NCBI GenBank assembly: GCA_944323745.1
Contig: CALUTQ010000002.1
Span: forward strand, 248,001 to 312,000
DNA length: 64,000 bases
Reading direction: 5' to 3'
From: Candidatus Avelusimicrobium pullarium
GTDB taxonomy: Bacteria > Elusimicrobiota > Elusimicrobia > Elusimicrobiales > Elusimicrobiaceae
This document shows, piece by piece, positions 51,608 through 58,438 of this stretch. The notes below the pieces were generated by a model. The model was given only the letters and a program-made list of their open reading frames with translations, was not told where the DNA came from and ran no database searches. The stretch's first letter is position 1. Each line of letters opens with the position of its first letter. The position numbers were made by a program, and so were the translations under genes.

Positions 51608-52081
51608 ATGAAGAAAGGTTTTACCTTAATTGAATTGCTGGTAGTGGTTCTCATTATCGGCATTTTGTCTGCTATTGCCTTGCCGCAATACACGACCGCT
51701 GTGGAAAAAGCCCGCTCTGCCGAAGCCCTGACTTTGTTGGGCAACCTGCGCTATGCGGCGGAACGCACCCGCTTGCAAACCGGCGCTTGGCCGACAGACT
51801 TTGACGTGCTGGATATTGAAGTCCCCGGTACGACGTCCGGCACGGGTACGTCTATGACGTTTTACACCAAAAACTTTAAGTTCTCCGCCACGGGCGGCGG
51901 CAGCTCTACGGCTAACTATGTTATTACCGCTCAGCGCGCCAACAACGGCACGGCTACGACTGGTACCTCTGCCTACAGCTTGGTGATGACCGTCGGAACG
52001 GATGGCGATGCGGTACGCAGCTGCACGGGCGATACCACCCTCTGCAAAGCAATTACCGCCGGCAAAACGACGGACTTCTAA
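51608..52081 (+). CDS. Type IV pilin-like protein (prepilin), copy P6
   Basis: A 157-residue prepilin with a short MKKG leader and the same [24 protein letters not shown] helix. The globular part is Thr/Ser/Gly-rich (TTSGTGTSMTFYTK) and ends in the conserved short Cys loop RSCTGDTTLCKA. Strong Shine-Dalgarno. Followed by a terminator and then, within 61 bases, the end of the prophage on the opposite strand. Confidence 0.87.
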   Translation: MKKGFTLIELLVVVLIIGILSAIALPQYTTAVEKARSAEALTLLGNLRYAAERTRLQTGAWPTDFDVLDIEVPGTTSGTGTSMTFYTKNFKFSATGGGSSTANYVITAQRANNGTATTGTSAYSLVMTVGTDGDAVRSCTGDTTLCKAITAGKTTDF

Positions 52082-52098
52082 TTTAATTGAAACGCCGT

Positions 52099-52130
52099 TA
52101 AAAAACCGCCCTTTAAGGGGCGGTTTTTTT
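52099..52130 (+). terminator. Terminator of pilin P6
   Basis: An AAAAACCGCCC stem with complement and seven T. It marks the last host feature before the prophage genes. Confidence 0.8.
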
Positions 52131-52141
52131 ATGTCTGCTTC

Positions 52142-52333
52142 TTACGGGCACAGCGCTTTAAAAGAGGCCAGTGCACGCACATTTTGCAGATTCAGTTTTT
52201 CTATGCCGCGGTCGGCGTAATCAAAACGTACGCGGCAGACGGCGGCGTTATTTTTGACCGTCGCGCAGCCGTTTAAGGCAATCATCGCGCCCCAAAGCAG
52301 CATAAGAAGCCAGAATTTTATCCGCTTCGGCAT
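52142..52333 (-). CDS. Small lipoprotein, candidate o-spanin (Rz1-like)
   Basis: A 63-residue lipoprotein starting MPKRIKFWLLMLLWG with lipobox IALNGC, so a mature peptide of ~40 residues. It starts inside the upstream gene in another frame, overlapping it by 86 bases. Size, lipobox and overlap match outer-membrane spanins (Rz1 type), which with the inner-membrane partner fuse the two membranes at lysis. Start chosen at ATG 52333. Confidence 0.65.
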   Translation of the reverse strand: MPKRIKFWLLMLLWGAMIALNGCATVKNNAAVCRVRFDYADRGIEKLNLQNVRALASFKALCP

Positions 52334-52454
52334 TTTCTTTCTCCCGTATTTTAAGTGCTTGGTGTTCGGCGCTTTTACGGCCGGCGCGGTAACACACCGC
52401 CGCAAACGTCCCCAGCCCTGCACATACCGCCAGCACCGTCAGTGCCGTCCACAT
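52248..52454 (-). CDS. Candidate i-spanin (Rz-like)
   Basis: A 68-residue protein: an N-terminal membrane helix (MWTALTVLAVCAGLGTFAAV) followed by a charged helix (AEHQALKIREKENAEADKIL) and the ending DDCLKRLRDGQK. This is the form of an inner-membrane spanin. Its ATG overlaps the holin stop (TAATG) and its 3' part overlaps the lipoprotein gene. Confidence 0.65.
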   Translation of the reverse strand: MWTALTVLAVCAGLGTFAAVCYRAGRKSAEHQALKIREKENAEADKILASYAALGRDDCLKRLRDGQK

Positions 52455-52642
52455 TATTTGCTCTTGCCCACGACGGAGCCGTCCGGGTTGACCAAAGACA
52501 AGGCAGACAGCACGGCCAAAATTTTGGCCCATACCGTGTCGTCCTTATCCGTGGCGGTCAGTTTGACCACTGTAGACACTACCACGACCACCCCGCCGAT
52601 AATGGCAAGCACGTCGTCCCAATGCGTTGTAATCCATTCCAT
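52454..52642 (-). CDS. Candidate phage holin
   Basis: A 62-residue protein with one or two hydrophobic stretches (VLAIIGGVVVVVSTVV and WAKILAVLSALSL). Size, position between endolysin and spanins, and GGAGCGAG ribosome site suit a holin that opens the inner membrane at lysis. No homology claim beyond that. Confidence 0.6.
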   Translation of the reverse strand: MEWITTHWDDVLAIIGGVVVVVSTVVKLTATDKDDTVWAKILAVLSALSLVNPDGSVVGKSK

Positions 52643-52674
52643 TTTCTCGCTCCTTTTCCCGCGCGTGGCGGGCG

Positions 52675-53061
52675 TTAACTTTTAATTTCAATGTGCGGAT
52701 AGTCCTTTAAACGGGCCCAGTCCGCGCCGTATTCAAACTCGCTTTCTATTTCCCCGCGCTCAAGCATAAGCCGCGCCAAGGCGTCAAAGCGGCAGAGCAT
52801 TTCCCGAAAGCGGGCCAAGTTGCTCCAGTCTATCGGGTATGGGGCAATGTCCACCGCCAAAGAAGGCTTTGCGTTGTGTTTGCTTTGCGGGTATTTTAAA
52901 CGGCTGTTGCCCGCGGCAAACGCCGCGTCCTGCTCGGCCTTGTTACGCCGGCCGCACAGCACAGAGAAGTCATACTGTTTAATCAGTTCGCGGCAGACGG
53001 CCTGCAAATCGGGGTGGCAGGTGCTTAAGCGCGCTTCACTCTTGGGGCTGAAAGAAGGCAT
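52675..53061 (-). CDS. M15 family endolysin (peptidoglycan peptidase)
   Basis: A 128-residue lysin of the L-alanyl-D-glutamate/D-Ala-D-Ala peptidase group. Zinc ligands are visible in SKHNAKPSLAVDIAP (His and Asp) and in the C-terminal DYPHIEIKS (His), with an acidic residue of the same type as in phage lysins. No signal peptide, so it needs the holin. Ribosome site GGGGGAG. Confidence 0.85.
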   Translation of the reverse strand: MPSFSPKSEARLSTCHPDLQAVCRELIKQYDFSVLCGRRNKAEQDAAFAAGNSRLKYPQSKHNAKPSLAVDIAPYPIDWSNLARFREMLCRFDALARLMLERGEIESEFEYGADWARLKDYPHIEIKS

Positions 53062-53062
53062 A

Positions 53063-53371
53063 TTACTCCCCCTGCGAAAGCAGCGTTTTAACGTCGGTTC
53101 TTAACTCACCCACCAAAGACGTAAGGTGTTTGATGTCGGCAGACGTTACCGCGTACTGCGCGCGTATTTCCGACAGGGTGGCCTCTGCCGAGCGTATTTT
53201 GCTTTTCACTTCCACCAGGTCGGCTCGGTGCGACTGCTCCACTTTGTCCAGGTTCTTTTCGGCCATATTCAGGCGCGTGGCCAAGTTTTCCAACTTTTTG
53301 TGCAAGGCCACCCACGTGCCCCCCACAGACACCGCCAACGTGCCCAGCAGTTTAAAAAGTTCGTCATTCAT
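53063..53371 (-). CDS. Phage protein with N-terminal hydrophobic segment and coiled coil
   Basis: A 102-residue protein: hydrophobic residues ~6-23 (LFKLLGTLAVSVGGTWVAL), then a long predicted coiled coil (LENLATRLNMAEKNLDKVEQ onwards). Located between the fibre-associated genes and the endolysin. A lysis-accessory or virion role is possible; I do not recognise the family. Confidence 0.55.
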   Translation of the reverse strand: MNDELFKLLGTLAVSVGGTWVALHKKLENLATRLNMAEKNLDKVEQSHRADLVEVKSKIRSAEATLSEIRAQYAVTSADIKHLTSLVGELRTDVKTLLSQGE

Positions 53372-53666
53372 TGGCCGCCTCTCTTAACGGGGCCGCAAGC
53401 GCTTCAATTTCCTGCGCCTGTGCACGCACGTAATCGCTTGCGCCCGAATTTCCCGCCAGCACCAGTTCGCGCACGGCACGCGTAAGACCCGTTTGGCTTT
53501 CCAATGCGTGCACCTGTTCCTGCACCGTCGGCACTGCCGGGGCCGCATTGGCTACAATGACGTATTGCCCGTCTTGCAGTTCAATATGCCTGTCCCCCGC
53601 TTTATTGCAGGCAATAGCCGCCTGCGTGTAGTTTTCTTTATCTACAATTTGTCCGATTTCAAACAT
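53364..53666 (-). CDS. Small phage protein following the tail fibre
   Basis: A 100-residue protein starting at ATG 53666 (MFEIGQIVDKENYTQAAI), overlapping the fibre stop (TAATG). The mid part has Ala/Pro-rich VANAAPAVPTVQEQV. Position suggests a fibre-associated or assembly protein. No recognised domain. Confidence 0.55.
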   Translation of the reverse strand: MFEIGQIVDKENYTQAAIACNKAGDRHIELQDGQYVIVANAAPAVPTVQEQVHALESQTGLTRAVRELVLAGNSGASDYVRAQAQEIEALAAPLREAANE

Positions 53667-55066
53667 TATTCCGCTCCTTGCCCGCAGGCGTACCATAACA
53701 AGGTGTTTCTATTGGTGGCATTTAGTTTAAATGAACTGACTGATTTATTGCTTACGATCCAATACCCTTTATCTGTACTGTCGGCCTCATTATACAGCTG
53801 TGCAGATACAAAATAATTTTCATTGGCCATTGACTGCAACAAACTGACCGTAACCAAAGTTCCGTTATTTGCAGTCAGTCCGCCCTGCTCCACCCAGCCG
53901 CTTTTATACTTGCGGTACCAGTTGCCGCTGGCGTCAGCATAATTTGCCACCACATAGTCCATCGTATCGGGCATAATGTTGTTAATATTGGCCTGCGTGG
54001 CTTTGGTGCCGTTGGAAAGGTCTTTGTTCGCTTTTGCGTTTAAGGCCGTCTGCACGGCAGAAGAAGCGGCAATGCTTGTCACGTTGGAAAGGTCTTTTTG
54101 GGCAGGCTCTCCGGCCAAGGCAATTAACTCCTCACATATCTGCGCGCTTTGGCTGGCCGAAGCGGCCGAAGACGCCGCCGCCGCCGAAGATGCCGCCGCC
54201 TGCGTTTGGGCGCTTTCGGCCGCATTTTGGGCGCTTTGCGCAGCGGTTTTGGCACTGCTTGCCGCCGTGGCCGACGCCGAAGCTTGCGCGGCCGAACCGG
54301 CCGCAGCACTGGCACTGCCTGCCGCGGCGGAGGCGTCTAATTGCGCCCCCTCTGCCGACGAAGCGGCCGAAGCGGCATCGGCCGCCGCCTTGGCGGCATA
54401 GTATTTGGCGCCGTAGCCTTCCCCCTGCACCACTTCCGCTTCGGTTTGCACCGCCCATTTTCGGGCCAGTTGTTTGGCTTCTTCTCCCGCTTGAACATAC
54501 GCTTCCAGCAAAGAGACGGCATCCGCCGCGCCTGCGGCCGCTTCCGCCGCGGTTTGGGCGCCCTGACGGGCGACCTCAAGCGTTTGGAGGGAAATTTGCT
54601 CAGCCTGTTGTGCCTGCTGCAATGTTTGCTGCAAATTTTGCAAATAGGCCGCCGCGTCGGTGGAAGATACATCGGCGTGCGCGGGGAATTTGACGGCACG
54701 GGCCAGCGCTTCGGCTTGTTCCTGCGCAATCATCATTGCTTTGTCGTAGCCTTCTTCCAGCACAAACGGGTCAAAGTTTTGCTGGGCCTGAAAATCGGTT
54801 TGCTGGGTCAGCGGCGTATGACGGCAAATCATCAGTTTATAGCCTTGCGCCAAAGGCGGGGTTTGGCTGCCCGGCATAGGATAGAACACCGCGTTTTCCG
54901 TCAAATCAACGCTAAAGTCCTGCTGCACCATTTGGCTTTCTCCTTGCGGAGTGATGCGCACAATTTGCAAATCGGACGCGTCTAAAAACGCAAAGGGAAT
55001 AGCCCATTTGGTATTTTGACCGTTGCCTTGATAAATCACTTTAGCCTGCGAATAAGAAAGGGTCAT
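53666..55066 (-). CDS. Podovirus tail fibre protein
   Basis: A 466-residue fibre. Residues ~1-135 resemble the T7 gp17-type N-terminal virion-attachment domain (KVIYQGNGQNTKWAIPFAFL, then FDPFVLEEGYDKAMMIAQEQ). Residues ~140-320 are a long Ala/Ser-rich coiled coil (AASAASSAEGAQLDASAAAG type). The C-terminus has NWYRKYKSGWVEQGGL, common in gp53-like fibre tips, probably the receptor-binding knob. It decides host range. No sign of a diversity-generating variable repeat is seen. Confidence 0.8.
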   Translation of the reverse strand: MTLSYSQAKVIYQGNGQNTKWAIPFAFLDASDLQIVRITPQGESQMVQQDFSVDLTENAVFYPMPGSQTPPLAQGYKLMICRHTPLTQQTDFQAQQNFDPFVLEEGYDKAMMIAQEQAEALARAVKFPAHADVSSTDAAAYLQNLQQTLQQAQQAEQISLQTLEVARQGAQTAAEAAAGAADAVSLLEAYVQAGEEAKQLARKWAVQTEAEVVQGEGYGAKYYAAKAAADAASAASSAEGAQLDASAAAGSASAAAGSAAQASASATAASSAKTAAQSAQNAAESAQTQAAASSAAAASSAASASQSAQICEELIALAGEPAQKDLSNVTSIAASSAVQTALNAKANKDLSNGTKATQANINNIMPDTMDYVVANYADASGNWYRKYKSGWVEQGGLTANNGTLVTVSLLQSMANENYFVSAQLYNEADSTDKGYWIVSNKSVSSFKLNATNRNTLLWYACGQGAE

Positions 55067-56577
55067 CAGTTACTCTCCTGCAATTGAAATATCCGGCGGA
55101 CCATACGGGCCGCTTCCAGCTGTTGCTGCCAGTCCTCGCCGGAAGAAAAGACAAAATGCGCAATCTGTTCGGCCGTCTGTTGCGCTAGGTGCTGGTTTTG
55201 GCAAAACTGCTTTACGGCCGCCCCCAGCAGCGCCTGACGCACGTCGGTTCCGTCGGCTTGGGCCGAAGCGCTGCGCGCTTTTAAACGCCAATAGTCGGCG
55301 GCATTCAGTTCTCCTTTTTGCAAAGCCTGCGCAATTTCTTTTTGCGGGTTTTCCCCCTGCCAAATTAAATTTTGCAGGCGGTTAAACGTTTGCGGCAAAG
55401 AGGTTTTTTGCGGCTGGGTTTGATACAAACGCAAAGCCTGCTGGTTTTGTTCAAAATCGGGCACACTAAAGCCGTCTTCTTCCATCAGTGCGGCAATATC
55501 CTGCGTGCCTCCCGCCGCTTGGGCCAAACGCCGGTAACTTTGCGCCTGCCGACGTAAATCTTTGTGTTGCTGGGCCTGCAAACGCGCCTGCAGCGCCTGC
55601 TGCAAATCGCGGCGGAACACTTCGTCTTTGTCTGCACTGTGCTGCTGCACAAAGGCGTTTAATTTTTCTTCGTTTAGGGTGCCGTCTTCCTGCGTGCAAT
55701 ATTGCCTGGCCGCCGGCCACAGGCTTTCGCCGCTTTGGTCTGCCTGGCGGGCCGTAATTTTGCGTGCAAGCAGTGCATTTTCCTGCGGGCTTAACCGGTT
55801 GGAAAAATGGGCAAAGACGGCTTGGGCCTGGCCGGTTTCCCCGGCTTGCAGCGCCGCCTGTATATTATGGCCTACGGCTTGCCCGTAAAGGGCGTTTATT
55901 TGCTCGCGGCTGCTTTCGGGCAGACCGTTCTGCCGGGCCTCGGCCTGTGCGGCCGCCAGATTATGCGCAATATAACTTTCCAACGCTTTTGGCGTACGTA
56001 TCATTGCGGCCGTTTGGACAAATGCCCCGGCCCCTTCAAGCAGGTTTTCCTGCTGCTGACGGCGGACTTCTTTATCCTGCAGATATTGCATTTCCCGCCG
56101 CAAAATAACGTAATCTTGCGCAAGCAAGTCTTCGTTAGCACCGCCGAAGCCGGAAGAAGCCAGAATACCGGCGAAATTTTCATCCAGTTTTTCTACGGCC
56201 GAGGACGCCGCTCCGGCCGTTTTATCGGCCGCAGGCTGCCACGCCTGGCTGCGGGCAAAGGCCAGCTGTTCCCGCCGCTGGGGAGCCGAAAAAGACGTTT
56301 CAGGCGCCGCCTTTTGGGTTGTTTGGGAGACGGCCGGTCGGGCCGCCGTTTCTTGGCCCAACGCCTGTTCAAAGGCACGGGCGGAAGCCTGATAGGCCTG
56401 CCCCGTGCGTTTGAGGGCAAACGGCAGCTGATACAAGCCGGTCATCACATCGCCTGCATCGGCGATATCGCTCCATTTACTCTTGCCCACGGACTGCAGG
56501 GTAGGCTGTGCCAGTGCTACATTGCGGGCATAGGCTTTTTCGTAACCTACGCGGGGTTGATAGACGGGTATTTTCAT
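55066..56577 (-). CDS. Large phage virion/core protein
   Basis: A 503-residue Gln/Ala-rich helical protein (for example NALLARKITARQADQSGESL). It lies after the gp14-like gene, where T7 has core protein gp15, and is of similar internal position; identity by sequence is not clear. It likely forms part of the internal ejection core. Its stop overlaps the fibre start (ATGA). Confidence 0.55.
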   Translation of the reverse strand: MKIPVYQPRVGYEKAYARNVALAQPTLQSVGKSKWSDIADAGDVMTGLYQLPFALKRTGQAYQASARAFEQALGQETAARPAVSQTTQKAAPETSFSAPQRREQLAFARSQAWQPAADKTAGAASSAVEKLDENFAGILASSGFGGANEDLLAQDYVILRREMQYLQDKEVRRQQQENLLEGAGAFVQTAAMIRTPKALESYIAHNLAAAQAEARQNGLPESSREQINALYGQAVGHNIQAALQAGETGQAQAVFAHFSNRLSPQENALLARKITARQADQSGESLWPAARQYCTQEDGTLNEEKLNAFVQQHSADKDEVFRRDLQQALQARLQAQQHKDLRRQAQSYRRLAQAAGGTQDIAALMEEDGFSVPDFEQNQQALRLYQTQPQKTSLPQTFNRLQNLIWQGENPQKEIAQALQKGELNAADYWRLKARSASAQADGTDVRQALLGAAVKQFCQNQHLAQQTAEQIAHFVFSSGEDWQQQLEAARMVRRIFQLQESN

Positions 56578-56586
56578 ACAAGCTCC

Positions 56587-57102
56587 TTAATAACGGTTCA
56601 TACCGCTGAACAAATTGCCCAACGTACTGCCCATTCTAAGCCACAAACTGGTGCGCGAATTATTGGTATTACGGTATTGCTGGGCTTGCGTACGCTGCTG
56701 CATCGCCTGCAAAGAGGCCGTTGTATTCATTTCCGAAACGGAACGCTGTATGTTGTCGTTAAGCATTTCCTGATCCATCAAGGCATTTAAACGGCTGTTT
56801 TTTAAAATCATTTGCGCCGTGGCCGACGTGCTGGACAAGCCGCTGGCCGCCAAAGCCGTTTTTTGCTGCCCCAGCAAAGACGCATAATTGCGCATCAGTT
56901 CACTGTTCTGGTAGCCCGCGTCTTCAAAGGCATACTGCGTATTGCGGCGGGCGGTTTCTTCCAGCTGTTTTGCCTGTGCTTCCGCCGTGGCGGCCATAGA
57001 TTCGTAATACTGGTCCTGCGCTTTGTCGGCCTCAATTAACGAGGCGGCGGTAGAAAGCACAGTCCCGCCGGTAAATAACCATCCTCCGATTGCTCCTCCC
57101 AT
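56587..57102 (-). CDS. Internal virion protein (T7 gp14-like)
   Basis: A 171-residue protein with an N-terminal Gly-rich hydrophobic stretch (MGGAIGGWLFTGGTVLSTAAS) and a helical body rich in Gln/Ala/Asn (ATAEAQAKQLEETARRNTQY, SGLSSTSATAQMIL). This is the plan of T7-type internal virion protein B, ejected into the host envelope to build the DNA channel. Confidence 0.65.
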   Translation of the reverse strand: MGGAIGGWLFTGGTVLSTAASLIEADKAQDQYYESMAATAEAQAKQLEETARRNTQYAFEDAGYQNSELMRNYASLLGQQKTALAASGLSSTSATAQMILKNSRLNALMDQEMLNDNIQRSVSEMNTTASLQAMQQRTQAQQYRNTNNSRTSLWLRMGSTLGNLFSGMNRY

Positions 57103-57138
57103 AGTTTTCTCCTTAGTTGAATTTTCCGTAAACGGTTT

Positions 57139-57612
57139 TTAAAAACGGTACAACTCAAAACGGGTTTCTTTGCCCGTCAAATAAAAGACATCGCCCGTAG
57201 GCCGCGCCCCCAAACGCCGCAAATAGCGGCCGGCTTGGCGGTAACGGCAGTCGCAGGCGGCAAACAAATGCGGATAAAACCGCTTAAAAACATCCCGCGC
57301 TACAAGCGATGCTTTCCAAAACGATTTAGGGCACTTTTCCACCCTCTGCCCCGTCCACGACCACACACACCCGCGCCGCCCCAGCAGGCTGGCCGGCTCC
57401 ACACCGGCGGCGGCCGCCACGCGCCCCTGATACAAAAAGGCCAGCGCCAGGGCCGAACGCTGCAGGCAAAGGGCCAAACTTTCCTGCGGGGGCAGACGGT
57501 AGGCGGCCCACATTTCGGCCTTGTCCTGTGCACGCAAATCGGCCGCCAATGGGGGTAAATGCGCTTTACAAAGGCGCACCAAACTACTATCATTAGAAAG
57601 AGTATTTTTCAT
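57139..57612 (-). CDS. Phage protein, T7 gp13-like (virion assembly)
   Basis: A 157-residue protein in the place of T7 gp13, between tail tube B and the gp14-like gene. It has an acetyltransferase-like pattern (AALAFLYQGRVAAAAGVEPA and a C-terminal FYLTGKETRFELYRF), as in the gp13/DUF2833 group. Its 5' end abuts, in opposite orientation, the lone plus-strand gene, leaving 18 bases between starts. Catalysis not shown. Confidence 0.55.
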   Translation of the reverse strand: MKNTLSNDSSLVRLCKAHLPPLAADLRAQDKAEMWAAYRLPPQESLALCLQRSALALAFLYQGRVAAAAGVEPASLLGRRGCVWSWTGQRVEKCPKSFWKASLVARDVFKRFYPHLFAACDCRYRQAGRYLRRLGARPTGDVFYLTGKETRFELYRF

Positions 57613-57630
57613 ATTTTTACAGGAGAGATT

Positions 57631-58401
57631 ATGATACTGTTAAGCTTGTTTGGCCTGATAGCACTGGCTGTTTTGTACGGCATTTTCTTTTTGATTTTTA
57701 AACTGATTTGGCTTTTGTGCAAAAGCAAACGCAATTTTTGGCCGCTTATTTTGGCCGGCGTATCATCGGTACTGGTAATTGCCGCCACGGTGCTGCTGGC
57801 CGTAAGCGCATTTAATCGGTTGGTAAAGCCCTTTACGCCCATTATGGAAGCGATGTCTTCTTCAGAGCCCGTATACGGCCAGCAGACATACACCAGCCCC
57901 GACAATGCCTTTTCTTTGACGCTTTATGACGGTATGGTGCCCAGCGACTGGATCCGTTTAAACGAATTGGAAGTGCTGGTCGGCTTAGATACCAATGCTC
58001 TTAAGGCTAAAAACGTATCCAAAAATTTATTAGACGGTTTTGTGCTTATAAAACAAACCAAGCCCGAAGACCGCACCCCCGAACAATTGCTTGAAGACCT
58101 CTCGGCCGCTATCCTGCAGTCCGAAGCGGGCGATAAAATAGATCTGGAAGCGGTTACCCCTTTTGACGCTGGTGCCAACAGCGCAGCCGCCATTGTGCAC
58201 GGAACGGTTTATTCCGATTCTTCCGACCAAATAATACCGACGGCTATATTAATTGCCAAAAAGGCAGACAAGACGTATTACGTCATCGGCGGAGGAATAA
58301 ACGAACGCGGCGGCGTGGCAACGGTGCAAAGCTTCCGTTTTCTGTCCCTTGCAGACCAAGTGCCGATGATATTCAGGCCAATGCTGCAACACAATAAATA
58401 A
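57631..58401 (+). CDS. Two-helix membrane protein on the opposite strand of the prophage (moron-like)
   Basis: A 256-residue protein starting at ATG 57631 with AGGAGAG just upstream. Two membrane helices (residues ~1-27 and ~37-61) are followed by ~195 residues, probably outside the membrane, with no known motif. It is the only plus-strand gene in the prophage and has its own terminator, the standard plan of a lysogenic-conversion or superinfection-exclusion gene. A chromosome-derived gene of unrelated function is also possible. Confidence 0.65.
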   Translation: MILLSLFGLIALAVLYGIFFLIFKLIWLLCKSKRNFWPLILAGVSSVLVIAATVLLAVSAFNRLVKPFTPIMEAMSSSEPVYGQQTYTSPDNAFSLTLYDGMVPSDWIRLNELEVLVGLDTNALKAKNVSKNLLDGFVLIKQTKPEDRTPEQLLEDLSAAILQSEAGDKIDLEAVTPFDAGANSAAAIVHGTVYSDSSDQIIPTAILIAKKADKTYYVIGGGINERGGVATVQSFRFLSLADQVPMIFRPMLQHNK

Positions 58402-58407
58402 TTTTGA

Positions 58408-58437
58408 AAGCGCCCGTTTTTCACCGGGCGCTTTTTT
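58408..58437. terminator. Bidirectional terminator between the moron-like gene and tail tube B
   Basis: An AAAGCGCCCG stem with complement and T runs on both strands, between convergent stops. Confidence 0.75.
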
Positions 58438-58438
58438 A

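Noticed and set aside
52082-52141. Attachment site at the left prophage end
   Set aside because: No matching direct repeat can be tested because the other end is outside the window.
53666-55066. Tail fibre as target of a diversity-generating retroelement, prompted by the BPP-1-like capsid
   Set aside because: No reverse transcriptase, no template/variable repeat pair and no C-type lectin end in the window; the tip looks like a gp53-type fibre domain.
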